This document shows, piece after piece, positions 47,501 to 57,968 of a stretch of DNA of 64,000 bases (positions within the stretch are counted from its first letter, which is position 1; every line of letters begins with the position of its first letter). This stretch comes from Nematostella vectensis (Eukaryota > Cnidaria > Anthozoa > Actiniaria > Edwardsiidae). The stretch covers positions 4,402,001-4,466,000 of the forward strand of contig NC_064038.1 in the NCBI RefSeq assembly GCF_932526225.1, read 5' to 3'. The notes under the pieces are model-generated. The model saw only the letters and a program-made list of their open reading frames with translations. It did no database searches and was not told where the DNA came from. Position numbers and translations under genes: made by a program.

Positions 47501-49960
47501 TCTTCCTCTCATCGTTCCAACATTTAGAGTTGCTATGCAAAAATCTTGACGTGGTTGCAGGATGTCGATCTGGTTGTGCCCACGCCTGACACCAACCCTA
47601 CCGTTGACGACACTCCTATTACTAGGAGTCCCGTGCTTGCGATTATTATTATTATGTGAACCTATCATGACTAACAAAATGAGGCAAAATTTTTACAGTT
47701 GGATGCCCTTCCTAACACCAACCTAGACTTTTACAGAGTCTAGGCCAACTGGGTTCTGAAGCCTTTCCCGGACTGGGTATCGCCGCAAGGCAGCGGAGGT
47801 TTGGAATCAGGGTTTTCCTTCCCCTAGATGGACTGCCAACCAAGGCTAATGAGCTCCAGCTGCCCAAATTTTCTAGAGAAGAGTCATTCTCTTAATATCC
47901 TTTAAAGAGGTGGCCTTGTTTTCAAGGCCTTCTGCCTCCTTGATCTGGTTGCATATCAACCCTAAGAGTGGAAAAATGACTAAAACATTCAGAATTTTAC
48001 TGCAAGACTCTGTGCTTTGGGTGCTAACAAATACTTGGTATTTACAAAGCCCATTGGTAAAATCCCTCAAACACCTCAGCCATTGAGCAGAGACTCCATA
48101 GCAACCTTTCCCTCATTTTCAAGGACATAATTACAATCTTTAAGACTTAAAAGTGGTTCTGGAATTGATGCGGATTACACAAGACAACAGGGGCAGATCT
48201 AGCTTTTGGCTAAAGGGGGGAGCTTGTCCAGCAACAAAGGGAGGAGGGGGTAATTTTTTTTGTTACATATGGCTTTCTGGTAGGCCAAGGGGGTTTAAAC
48301 ACCCTAAACCCTTCCCCTAGATCTGCTACTGGAGAAGGGATGAGCCGCTATTGTTGATGATCCGGACTAGGCCTATTTTAGATTTTGTCACTTTATTTGA
48401 CGAGCTGTCGAAATTCGCCAATCAGCGTGCTGACATGCAGAAAAGGTAGGCCTGTCCTACCAGCACTCCTTTCCCATCTCCACAAGAATCCAGAATCTTG
48501 GACAAAAAGGAATTTCTGAATGAACCCACAGGAGAGCCGGCTAGCAGGCTATGCCAAAATCAATGAAAATTATTGATTTCCATTGAAAGGCATCATTTTT
48601 TGGGGGCTTCCACCCAATCCCCCCCTCTGCCCCCCATAATTACTTTCTGCGCTAACATTTCTGCTATGTGTGCTTAAACACCAGTACACAGTCACACTCC
48701 AGAGTGAAGAGCACATCCCTGAAGAGTGTCAAACAGGCAGCAGCAAGACCTCTCCTGTCACTTATAGCTCCTACGGGAGTGTACAAGAAAGCTGTCTTCA
48801 CACCAAGAAATCACATCTCATACTCCCTGTCTCCATCACTGTCTGCCCAGAGTTTGTCTCTGATCTAGGTACAGTACGTCTCGCATTCAAAGTTTATACA
48901 GAATCCTTAGTTGATTTATCACTAGCACTCTGGTTGGTTTAAACTGAGTTGGAATTTTTATTGGATTCAGTGGTTAAAGCTGAATTAAATCTGTGTTTGC
49001 AGCAAAACTTAACCTTTCAAATAACACAAAATAAAAACCAATCCAAAAATAATTCATCTGAGGGACTTGAGAATAGTTCATTACTGACTTATTATGTGAA
49101 AAACAATAACACATTGATTTGAGCATTTTTTCTCCATTGTTGCACAAAGTTTTCTCTCATCACCCCTCCTTCCAGGGTGAAATTCCAGAATAGAATATAA
49201 ATAATCCTTAAATTTACCTTCTACCATGTATTTTATACGCCATCTGATTTAAATTAGGTTGCACCTGAGAATCCATTTGTTGAAACATGCAGTGCTTCAT
49301 GGGTTTTAAATGAATGACTAAGTCCAGGTCTCTAAATAATACATGATTGTTTACAGGTTTTAAAAGCAAGAATGCTACAACTTTCCAAACCTGGAGTTGT
49401 TATTTTATTATGCTTGATAATTCTATTTATTTGATACCGCTGAAGCACTGGGGGCTAGGATACATGGACTCTTAGAGTGTAACAATATCTTGAAATAGGT
49501 ATACATATGATACAGCGTATAAATACATCTTACATAGGACAAATACATTCACTAATTAATTTGTCATTGTGACAAATTTACCAACACTGTCAGTGTTTAC
49601 AATAGTTTTATGGTCCTAGGTTTATGTACATTAATAAGGGAGGTTGTATCTAGGAATTGATTTTCGTAATGGAATTTTCCCAATCTTGATATTGTATTTA
49701 CATTTAGTTTTTTTATTATTTCAGTTTGTCTGAAGTGGAGACTTCATTTTGAGTTTGTGCTGGCTTCAAGCTCATTACCGGCAGGTGCAAGCCCACTACA
49801 GTGCACCTACCCCCAACTAGATACAGCCATGTGGCAGGCGCCCAGTGACATAGACACAGAACTCATGACATGGGACCTGCCAATCAAACTAGTCGCAACC
49901 AATCCTGTCCTTGCATCATCTGTGTCAATGCTCAAGACATCAAATTCTATATACATATAG
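41559..49960 (+). CDS. RGP1: RGP1, subunit of the Ric1-Rgp1 Rab6 guanine-nucleotide exchange complex
   Basis: Seven exons join in phase to 414 aa (human RGP1 ~391): 41559-41883, 41991-42074, 42635-42784, 43261-43398, 43571-43698, 48685-48868 and 49725-49960. I start at MIEVKAS, which aligns with the family's MIEV start, rather than at the ATG-less extension upstream. Recognisable segments are [16 protein letters not shown] [79 protein letters not shown] and [11 protein letters not shown]. With RIC1 the protein forms the exchange factor that activates Rab6 on Golgi membranes for retrograde traffic. It has an arrestin-like beta fold and no membrane segment. Intron 5 (4,986 nt) is swollen by an inserted LINE and other repeats. 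Confidence 0.93.
44146..44260. repeat. Inverted repeat, left copy, RGP1 intron 5
   Basis: Contains AGCGGCTCTCAAGTAGGTTT, ATTCAGAAATT, GGGGAAAGGAG and AGGCCTACTTTT in this order. The same blocks occur in reverse complement at 48441-48560. Confidence 0.65.
44493..44780 (-). pseudogene. LINE ORF2 C-terminal fragment
   Basis: A 95-residue frame with [11 protein letters not shown] and [11 protein letters not shown], typical of the end of LINE polyproteins. It is out of frame with the reverse transcriptase that ends at 44820, showing a break between the two. Confidence 0.8.
44820..46640 (-). pseudogene. LINE reverse transcriptase with PHD-like finger, part of broken ORF2
   Basis: A 606-residue frame. 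Reverse-transcriptase motifs are in order: [47 protein letters not shown] and LLYADDLV, with the catalytic YADD intact. Position-specific decay is visible: [10 protein letters not shown] where families have QGSVLSPLLF. After the thumb region comes a Cys/His cluster, [23 protein letters not shown], resembling a PHD-type zinc finger. It then continues to a YLGD motif and C-terminal domain. It copies element RNA into DNA at the target site when active. The endonuclease lies upstream in another frame. Confidence 0.88.
46811..47677 (-). pseudogene. LINE apurinic-like endonuclease domain, part of broken ORF2
   Basis: A 288-residue frame with exonuclease-endonuclease-phosphatase motifs: [51 protein letters not shown] and a final QHKLVICD. 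This domain nicks target DNA for target-primed reverse transcription. It is separated from the reverse-transcriptase frame by ~170 bp with at least one stop or shift. Confidence 0.88.
48188..48332. mobile_element. Short inverted-repeat element, RGP1 intron 5
   Basis: CAGGGGCAGATCTAG at the left is mirrored by CTAGATCTGCTACTGG at the right. Length is 145 bp, G-rich inside. A start-like sequence of the same family (CCAGTGGCGGATCTAG) occurs near 50249. Confidence 0.6.
48441..48560. repeat. Inverted repeat, right copy, RGP1 intron 5
   Basis: Reverse-complement partner of 44146-44260. The two lie ~4.2 kb apart and bracket the LINE. Confidence 0.65.
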
Positions 49961-51002
49961 CTAAAAAAATTATCATCAAATTATCAAAAATATTTTCTTA
50001 TAGTGCAACCAGAAAACTGTGAAGGGCGGAGATATGACTGGCCAATATCACAGGGGATACCTCAGATGCTTGTTTGAGAATTTTTAAATGTTTGAGTTCT
50101 CGTTGATCTAAAAATAGTTTTCCAGTAAAAAATCACTGGCTGACAGATGTCTTTGTTGTGCTGTAACTTTTAAAAGTATTTTTTGCAAAGTGAGGAAACA
50201 CATGGTCTCTCAAATACTGTGGTTAGCACTGAAGACACATTTAAAGCCAGTGGCGGATCTAGGTGGGCCAAGCGGGTCCCGCCCACCTATTTTCAGATAC
50301 TTGGCCTAAAAATAAAATGAAATCCACAGAGGAATAATGAATCCAGCTCCCCCTTTCTTGATACCATTGCTTCCCCCCCCCCTCCCTTTTTGAAACTCCC
50401 ATGTCAACAAATAATTTATAATGGGGATGAGAAAAAAAAACATTGCGCACACAAAGTGTGTCTTATGAAAGTGGTACGAGGTAATGCGTAGGGAAAGAGC
50501 TCGCCGGAGGAGAAAACAAACATTTTAGGCTAGGATATAGCTTTATTCATAGCTAACAAGATATTAGACATTTTGGAATAAACCTATCCAACTAATACAT
50601 ACTATGAGGTAATTACTTATTAAAAATACATTATATTACTATCTAATCCAAAAGATAACAAGAAGTTCTGCGAATCAACAGAAAAAAAATCATTTAATTT
50701 CAAGTTCAATTTATGTCGTTGGAGAGGGAGGGGCTTAAACCTCCTTACTTCTTGACTATTGTTTTTTTTTACATTTCACTTATATCGAATACCTGTGCTA
50801 TTTTAAAAAAAAATTAGCTTGACCATTTAATTCCATACAAAAAAAATACCCTCTTTATCAGCCAATCAGAGAGCGGTAAGAAATCAACTACAGTATTCTT
50901 AGAATTATGACATCAAAATCAACATTCTCCTTACTAATTAATATTCACTACAAACAGGAAGTCAGTTCTAATGGCTCATCTAACTTGTGTTTTTTTTTTC
51001 AC
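49961..51002. other. Gap between RGP1 and the first membrane-protein paralogue
   Basis: Convergent 3' regions of the two genes. No exon is seen. A G/C-rich repeat start lies near 50249 and a C-rich run near 50375. Confidence 0.4.
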
Positions 51003-52541
51003 TTAAAGGAGTGGTTCTGAACAATTCCAAAAAAACCTTATTTCTTCAGGATGATTTAAATCATACTTTTTTCTCGCAACATCGAGAAGGTATTCTGTGA
51101 AATAGATAATCGTTAAAGATGTTATAATTAGATTTACCACAAGATGATATCGCCATTTCTTTCTCCAAACTCTATTTACAGCAATATTCATTAGCCTAGT
51201 TTGAATCACCACCGAGATGGTGTTGAAAACTACATCAATACACAGCCCTATTATACAACGAATAGCAAAGTTGATCAGTACACTGTTGTCGGTGAATGGT
51301 GGCTTATTGTTGCTGTACATAAAATGGAACAAATGAATGAAGCCAAGTGCAGCTATCAAACTTGTTGACTCTTGTATTAAGATCTGAATACTGACATCAG
51401 CCATGAAACGGCGGCTTCTTGGTGTACTGTACTTGGATAGCGGTCTTCTCTGGCGACAGAAAAGGCGGCAAAAACGCTCCCATAAATAGTCTCGCATTGT
51501 TATTGTCAAACGTTCAAGCATATCGATGAAAGCATGGCCTATACCCAGAGCTATGAAAAGATCAATGCTTGACAGCTCGGCTTGCATGATACGGAAAACA
51601 ATAGCAGAGGCACCATACAACGCCCCAACAAAAACGTTAGCGGTCCCTGGGTGGACAACCCTGTTTAACTTCTGTGCGCCAAGACGTGATACAACCTTGG
51701 GAATGGCAGTAACTATGGGACATGCCCCAGCAATAAAGACTTTCATGCTTTCGCTTTGCACATTATACCACGGAAGTAATTTGTAAACTAGGAGATAAGT
51801 AATAAACATTCCGAGTGTAAACTGTGCAGACAATATAAATGCATACTTCACAGCACCTTTTATGCTTAAAGAGCTAAAATGTCTTCCTAGAATCCATGCA
51901 TTAAGAAGAACCATGGTAGTAAACAAGACATTTAAAGGGAAAGACATCCATGGGAGCTTGTAGATCCCATACAATTGGAGATAAAGCCGGTAAGACATGT
52001 CTGTGAAAGCCGCAAGTAAGTTCAACACTAGCAGGTTTAACTTCTTTAGAAGGGACCCAGGAAATGCTGTGGTAAGGACGAGGAAGTACCACAACTCTAT
52101 CGTGAAACCTTCAACCGATTGAGCAGTTACCCGAATTCTCTGGATTTTCAAGGGCATTGTGTTCCATTCTGAAGTCTTCTCGTAGCAAAGATCGGCGAAG
52201 TTGAAGTCTAAGAATGTAATAAAAATTGCTAACAGACCTATTCCTGTGCCAGCGAGAATCTGCGTGGCAAACACTGTCTTGAAAGATGTCCACAACGACG
52301 ATTTGAAGGCAGGACGCACCTTCCGCCATGATTTAGGGTCTTCTTCTTCCCCTTCTGGGTGATCAAACTCTCGGAAAACATCGTCGTTTGGATCGAAACT
52401 TAAGAAATCATCGTACTGTCGTACATCTTGCTGTATCAAGCTCTGTTCCTCGTCTTCTCGGAAGATAGAAGTCCGGCTTATAAGGACACCAGTGCAGTTT
52501 TCAAAAAGAAATGCCGCAACCGCAAGAATCTCAGCGATCAT
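51003..52541 (-). CDS. Uncharacterised multi-pass membrane protein, paralogue 1
   Basis: Intronless ORF of 512 aa. I start at the ATG at 52541 (MIAEILAVAAF), which aligns exactly with the start of paralogue 2; the frame further upstream has no ATG. An acidic segment (residues ~28-70, with EGEEEDPKSW) precedes about nine hydrophobic helices from residue ~93 to ~500. Between helices lies a basic loop, RRPLSKYSTPRSRRF. I do not recognise the family and assign no function; a channel- or transporter-like fold is only a guess from topology. It lies head-to-head with paralogue 2, with 1,270 bp between their ATGs. The C-terminal half is almost identical at DNA level to paralogue 2, while residues ~195-275 differ much more. 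Confidence 0.85.
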   Translation of the reverse strand: MIAEILAVAAFLFENCTGVLISRTSIFREDEEQSLIQQDVRQYDDFLSFDPNDDVFREFDHPEGEEEDPKSWRKVRPAFKSSLWTSFKTVFATQILAGTGIGLLAIFITFLDFNFADLCYEKTSEWNTMPLKIQRIRVTAQSVEGFTIELWYFLVLTTAFPGSLLKKLNLLVLNLLAAFTDMSYRLYLQLYGIYKLPWMSFPLNVLFTTMVLLNAWILGRHFSSLSIKGAVKYAFILSAQFTLGMFITYLLVYKLLPWYNVQSESMKVFIAGACPIVTAIPKVVSRLGAQKLNRVVHPGTANVFVGALYGASAIVFRIMQAELSSIDLFIALGIGHAFIDMLERLTITMRDYLWERFCRLFCRQRRPLSKYSTPRSRRFMADVSIQILIQESTSLIAALGFIHLFHFMYSNNKPPFTDNSVLINFAIRCIIGLCIDVVFNTISVVIQTRLMNIAVNRVWRKKWRYHLVVNLIITSLTIIYFTEYLLDVARKKYDLNHPEEIRFFWNCSEPLL

Positions 52542-53811
52542 TGCAAAAGGAGAGGAGCTCCTGCGAAAATTCAACTTGAAAGTGAAACTAAAAATGCAAA
52601 AAAGTGATTTGATACGGAAACTAGTCTGACATGTCACGCAATGCTGCTCCGATACAGATTTCCCTCGTTATCATATTAAACTATCCTAGATCCCCCCCCC
52701 CCCCCGACACACACACACACAACGGCCAAAAGTAAACTTTTGGTTCTCAATAGACGTGCTATTTGTGGACAAAACTATAAAGCATAAGCTAGATCACCCT
52801 GGTTTGTTATTATTCTATAAGTCAGATTTTTTTAGCCATACCCGACAGGCCCGTTTTTTATTTTATTTTTAGACGCACGGATTAGCCAATCAGATGACAG
52901 GGCGGAAAAATTGACTTTGTCTCAAGGGATCCAAAATGGCAGCCGAGAAGGGGGAAAACGACGCTTGCTTTTCGAACTCTTCCCACATCGTCATTTCAAA
53001 TTATTTGCTAACTCCACTCAGCCTTTTTTTATATTAGAACGTCTAATTTTCAGTTGAGGCTGAGCAGATTAGAAATGTAATACCAATTGAAGTATCAAAC
53101 GAATTGACACAAATCAATAATAGCGATAATTTTGTTATTATTGAACGGAATTTGATTGTGCATTTGAGAACGCATCACACTAAAATAAAAAAAATTGGCT
53201 AATCCGAGCCTCGACATGTTCTAACATGTGAGGGCCGTAGTAGGGTGGGGCACTGGGGGCACGTGTTCCCCCCTTGGCTGTGCCCCCCACGTTTTCTTAA
53301 TGTTTCTGTATCTTCCCACCCCCCCCCCTCTTTTCCCCCTGCTAGGGCTATACATGTTCTTTGTGAAATCTAAGGCTGGAAGTTCTCATAAAAAGAGTGT
53401 ATAGGCTTTGTAAACAGCTAAAGGCAGCATGTTTCAAGTACTGACACAGCAGTCGGCACTCTAATTCCAAGAAATAACTTGCATATCAAATCTCGAATGC
53501 TAGTCGATGTCTCGATTGCTAATCCAAAATGTCGACACTACACTCTCTATTTATTTTAAGGCGTAAGCAGTTATGGCTTCCATTGGCATCCAGGCATAGT
53601 TTGAAACTATCCAACTGGAAATAGAAATTATTCAGACGCTACTCCATTAACTCTGCCCATGGTACTCCAGAAACAAGATATGGAAACAAAATCAGAAAGC
53701 GAAAGTAGTCATAGCCTGCGATGCATCCGGAAATAATCCTCACATTATACCGTACCGGTAAATACAGAAAGTGGCTTTGCTCCGTTTATCCGTTAGTTTG
53801 GATTGTGCGCC
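52542..53811. promoter_or_regulatory. Shared upstream region of the paralogue pair
   Basis: The 1,270 bp between two divergent ATGs contain a poly-C/CA tract (about 52692-52722), an AAAATGGCAGCCG YY1-like site at about 52933 and a nested MITE (53016-53401). It presumably holds both promoters, which is an inference from geometry. Confidence 0.45.
53016..53401. mobile_element. MITE family A copy, with a family B repeat nested inside
   Basis: The left part (TTAGAACGTCTAATTTTCAG, GAGGCTGAGC) and the right end (GGAAGTTCTCATAAAAAGAGTGTA) match the element at 21098. An insertion from about 53228 to 53350 with GGGTGGGGCACTGGGGGC and TTTTCTTAATGTTTCTGTAT matches the repeat at 11873. Confidence 0.7.
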
Positions 53812-55347
53812 ATGATTGCTGAAATTCTTGCATTCGCAGCATTTCTTTTTGAAAATTGCACTAGTGTTATCATAGCTCAGACTCGTCTTTTCCGAGAAGA
53901 CGAGGAACAGGGATTAATACCGCAAGATGAACAACAGTACGATGATTTCTTAAGTTTCGATCCAAACGACTATGTTTTTCGAGAGTTTGATCACCCAGAA
54001 GGGGAAGAAGAAGACCCTAAATCATGGCGGAAGGTGCGTCCTGCCTTCAAATCGTCGTTGTGGACATCTTTTAAGACAGTGTTTGCCACACAGATTCTCG
54101 CTGGTACGGGGTTAGGTCTGTTAGCAATTTTTATTACATTCTTAGACTTCAACTTCGCCGATCTTTGCTACGAGAAGACTTCAGAATGGAACACAATGCC
54201 CTTGAAAATCCAGAGAATTCGAGTAACTGCTCAATCGGTTGAAGGTTTCGTGATAGAGTTGTGGTACTTCCTCGTTCTTACCACAGCATTTCCTGGGTCC
54301 CTTCTGAAGAAGTTAAACCTGCTAGTGTTGAACTTGCTTGTGGCTTTTATAGACGTAACGTACAGGCTTTATCTTCAATTGTATGGGATCTACAAGCGCC
54401 CATGGATGTCTCTCCCACTGAACGGAATGTCTGTTTCTATGGTGGTCCTCAGTGCATGGATTCTAGGAAGACATTTTAGTCCATCAAGCATAAAACGAGC
54501 TATGAAGTATGCATTTATTCTCTCTACGCAGTTTATATTGGGGATGCATGTATGTTATTTGCTTAATTACAAAGTCTTTCCTTGGTATAATGAGCAAAGT
54601 GAAAGGGTAAGGTTCCTGATTGCTGGGGTATGTCCAATAGTTACTGCCATTCCCAAGGTTGTATCACGTCTTGGCGCACAGAAGTTAAACAGGGTTGTCC
54701 ACCCAGGGACCGCTAACGTTTTTGTTGGGGTGTTGTATGGTGCCTCTGCTATTGTTTTCCGTATCATGCAAGCCGAGCTGTCAAGCATTGATCTTTTCAT
54801 AGCTCTGGGTATAGGCCATGCTTTCATCGATATGCTTGAGCGTTTGACAATAACAATGCGAGACTATTTATGGGAGCGTTTTTGCCGCCTTTTCTGTCGC
54901 CAGAGAAGACCGCTATCCAAGTACAGTACACCAAGAAGCCGCCGTTTCATGGCTGATGTCAGTATTCAGATCTTAATACAAGAGTCAACAAGTTTGATAG
55001 GTGCACTTGGCTTTATTCATTTGTTTCATTTTATGTACAGCAACAATAAGCCACCATTCACCGACAACAGTGTACTGATCAACTTTGCTATTCGTTGTAT
55101 AATAGGGCTATGTATTGATGTAGTTTTCAACACCATCTCGGTGGTGATTCAAACTAGGCTAATGAATATTGCTGTAAATAGAGTTTGGAGAAAGAAATGG
55201 CGATATCATCTTGTGGTAAATCTAATTATAACATCTTTAACGATGATCTATTTCACAGAATACCTACTCGATGTTGTGAGAAAAAAGTATGATTTTAATA
55301 ATCCTGAAGAAATACGATTTTTTTGGAATTGCACAGATCTATTGTAG
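53812..55347 (+). CDS. Uncharacterised multi-pass membrane protein, paralogue 2
   Basis: Intronless ORF of 511 aa from the ATG at 53812 (MIAEILAFAAF). It has the same architecture as paralogue 1: acidic N-terminal region, about nine hydrophobic helices, a basic loop (RRPLSKYSTPRSRRF at ~373-387) and a C-terminal FFWNC. Near-identity of residues ~280-470 to paralogue 1 contrasts with scattered replacements at ~195-275 (for example HVCYLLNYKVFPWYNEQSERV against FITYLLVYKLLPWYNVQSESM). Both copies are intact, so both are probably expressed. The family is unknown to me. Lack of introns could reflect an old retrocopy later duplicated as an inverted pair. Confidence 0.85.
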   Translation: MIAEILAFAAFLFENCTSVIIAQTRLFREDEEQGLIPQDEQQYDDFLSFDPNDYVFREFDHPEGEEEDPKSWRKVRPAFKSSLWTSFKTVFATQILAGTGLGLLAIFITFLDFNFADLCYEKTSEWNTMPLKIQRIRVTAQSVEGFVIELWYFLVLTTAFPGSLLKKLNLLVLNLLVAFIDVTYRLYLQLYGIYKRPWMSLPLNGMSVSMVVLSAWILGRHFSPSSIKRAMKYAFILSTQFILGMHVCYLLNYKVFPWYNEQSERVRFLIAGVCPIVTAIPKVVSRLGAQKLNRVVHPGTANVFVGVLYGASAIVFRIMQAELSSIDLFIALGIGHAFIDMLERLTITMRDYLWERFCRLFCRQRRPLSKYSTPRSRRFMADVSIQILIQESTSLIGALGFIHLFHFMYSNNKPPFTDNSVLINFAIRCIIGLCIDVVFNTISVVIQTRLMNIAVNRVWRKKWRYHLVVNLIITSLTMIYFTEYLLDVVRKKYDFNNPEEIRFFWNCTDLL

Positions 55348-55758
55348 CGCCCTAAACAAGTGTAAAACTTTAACCTATGCTACTTCATAACTTTTAAAAG
55401 ATCATTAGTTTTCAGAGTTCTCATCCCAAATGTATCAATAATATATGTTACATGGGTGATAAACAATTGTTCCAGGAAAATACTATCAGACTGATAATAA
55501 AACCAAGAAGATAGAATTGCTTTTCCGTGTCTCATGCAAGATTGTAGCTCTTTTAGAAAACCTGGTTTTAGATCTGCAAAAAAATCTATGTAAATGAAGA
55601 TGTACATTTTATTAGTGGACTGCTGGAATTGCTACAGAGTACAATTAATTCTACATAGGGTCTAGGGCCATTGTGCAAAACATAATGCACAGATTATTTA
55701 ATTCTCATAAGATAATTAATAGTTCTCAGCCTTAAAAATGAATAACAATATACTGTAA

Positions 55759-56076
55759 CTACTGGGGGGGGGGGTGAATAGGGGTAGGAAAATCTGCCGA
55801 TCCACTACATTTTTGGGGCAAATCCGTGGATCCGCATAATTTTTTTTAGCTCCGCATGGTTTGACAGATAAACAATAGCATCGATTGAAATTTATTTAAA
55901 ATCCGACCATCGAAGCAGTCAAAATCCGAAATCCGCGCCCAAATTGTGAAGAGATCCGTGATCTGCCATACTTCCAAAATCAGCCAATCCGCTAAAATAA
56001 TAATCAAAATTCTTAATCTGTGAGCATTTCGGGGCCGAATCTGCTGATCCGTGAACCTATTCATCGCCCCCTACTG
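55759..56076. mobile_element. TIR element downstream of paralogue 2
   Basis: CTACTGGGGGG..GTGAATAGGGG at the left is mirrored by CCTATTCATCGCCCCCTAC at the right. The inside carries repeated ATCCG/CTGATCC words in both orientations. Length is 318 bp, no coding capacity. Confidence 0.7.
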
Positions 56077-56461
56077 AAATATATATCTTTAGTACAACAG
56101 AGTTAGACATGTTGTTTTGCATGTAATTTAGAAACAATTACAGAAGCAGTACAGTTTTGCTACTAACACAAATTTAAGGTAGCTTTTCTATCTGTAAGGT
56201 AATATTCTTATTAAAAAAAGTCAAATTTTAGTGATAATACATAAATTGTTTAATCACCAATAAAATTTACAGATATTAGCTTTAACATTTTGTACTTATT
56301 TGTTTCCTAATTTATAACAATAAAGTGCAATACAAAGCCACTGATAGAATGGATTGGAATGTTATGGAATAAATTTCACCCCAATAAGGCACTCCTGTCT
56401 TTATAAATTCCCTGTACAAAAATCATTGTTCTTGGTAGAAGTATAGCACCACTCATATGTT

Positions 56462-57534
56462 TTATTCAGGTCCTCCTCGCTGTAAAAGACAAAGACAATA
56501 ATCTTTTAACGTCATTATGATTATGACAGAAAAAATGATTTAGTAGTTGAAGCATGTGAGCCAAATCATAATTCCCAATTATCAATTGTGCAAAATGGCA
56601 TCTGCGCCTGACCCAGCACCATATTCATGCTGAGTCCACTCTTGTAGTTGTCTATTACTTCCTTGTTTAGGCGACTTAGAGGCCATTTGAGTGCTGCTTT
56701 ATAAAATTTAGAATTCCCCCTACAGAGCAGTGCTAAAAAAGCCCCAAATATTCTCTAAATCACCTAAACCTGGAAATTATAACTACAAGTACTACATCAA
56801 GTAACAAATCCTTATGTTCTCTCTATCAATGGTCTATCAATGAGCCACTGGTTCAAATTACTCATTGACAGAGCTTGGGCTACCAGTGCATAGGGTCATC
56901 CTTTTTGGAGTCAAGCTATCACCAAAACCAGCCCAGTTCTATCTATGCAAATGCTGTAGAGAAAAACATATAAAGCAATCCATATGGCTTATAATCAATA
57001 TAACCCATAGCTGTCAACTCTTCTTCATTAGGCGGGAGTCTCAAGATTTTGAATCTTTTCTCAAGCCTGATTTTTTTTTTTAAATATCCATACATTTACT
57101 GTATTCTCCCGCATTGGCTATCTTGGTACTTCTGTTACATTAACTGACATCTTTCCTAAAGCGAGGTTGACAGCTATAACCCTCCCCAAACCTAGAGAAG
57201 TTATCTGGTGGACAGGACTTATCCAGGCTTTTATCAATCAGCCCCAGGTGATTACGACAATAAAATAACCTACTTCTATGTATTCCATCTCTTCTCGACT
57301 CATGGGCTGCCGACGGAATCTCGCTGGTAAAGTACTAATGGATTCTACTTCCTCGATTGTATTTTGTACAGGCACAAAGACCATGTTAGCGACCGTTGGT
57401 CTTGGAAAACCTTTAAAGCTAGATGATGATGCTGTCATGGCCGATATCGTGGCAGACAGCTCTGGTTCTTGTCGAGTAGATGGCTGGGCTAAACGTCCGG
57501 GAAAGGAAAACATCACATTGGTGATAATAATCAT
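56462..57534 (-). CDS. MRPS36: KGD4/MRPS36, small subunit linking the 2-oxoglutarate dehydrogenase complex
   Basis: Two coding exons, 57274-57534 and 56462-56479 on the minus strand, give 92 aa (human ~103). The C-terminus LPARFRRQPMSREEMEYIE-RGGPE matches the family end LPQKYRRKxxSxEEMExIxRGGPE closely. The final exon is only 18 nt of coding sequence (RGGPE and stop), placed by its TTTTACAG acceptor. The N-terminus has an FPGR motif like the family's RFPxR. The protein, first listed as a mitochondrial ribosomal protein, recruits E3 to the 2-oxoglutarate dehydrogenase core in the mitochondrial matrix. The start ATG at 57534 is the first in frame; an extra 5' exon cannot be excluded. It is divergent from PYM1, with 434 bp between ATGs. 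Confidence 0.88.
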
Positions 57535-57968
57535 GGATGCAGACGATTATTCAAGTATAGAAACCGATAGCAACGAACAATTTTGATGTGCTAGCGAAAG
57601 CTCTCACCCTTTTTTCCGACTTGTATGCGCGCTGGGAACTTTATACGCGGTATATGTTTTCGGACAATTTGCCGGGCCGCAGACGCCATTTTAAAAAGGC
57701 TGTGAAATCAAGCATTCTGGGTAAATAAAACGATTTTTTTTACCGACTACTTATCGACTGGTCCTCTTGAAAAAAATAAATGGTGGGCAATAAACGCTCA
57801 CATATTGTTTCACTTTTTGTATCATCTTTATAACTCTTTTTATTGCATGTTTGTATTTGTCTGTATTCAGAGCCGCTGGAAAGTTTGACTTTTCGTAAAT
57901 TCTCAAAAATTCACGACTTAAAATCGACTAAGTTTGAATATCCCGAAGGTCGGACGGAGATTTTCAAG
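57535..57968. promoter_or_regulatory. Bidirectional promoter region KGD4/MRPS36 - PYM1
   Basis: 434 bp between divergent ATGs. It contains GACGCCATTTT near 57684 (a YY1-type site in reverse) and a possible PYM1 5'-UTR acceptor TCTGTATTCAG near 57870. Confidence 0.5.

Larger units (their letters stand above)
44490..47870 (-). mobile_element. APE-type non-LTR retrotransposon (LINE), decayed, in RGP1 intron 5
   Basis: A minus-strand element runs against the host gene. Its order is endonuclease (46811-47677), reverse transcriptase (44820-46640) and a C-terminal piece (44493-44780) with [10 protein letters not shown] and RGRPRKTW motifs. The frames are separated by stops or shifts, so it is no longer active. 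The 5' leader probably extends to about 47870. The exact clade (RTE-like or related) is not settled. Target-site duplications were not found by eye. Confidence 0.88.

Noticed and set aside
46314..47549. Plus-strand ORFs opposite the LINE
   Set aside because: Shadows of the minus-strand endonuclease and reverse transcriptase.
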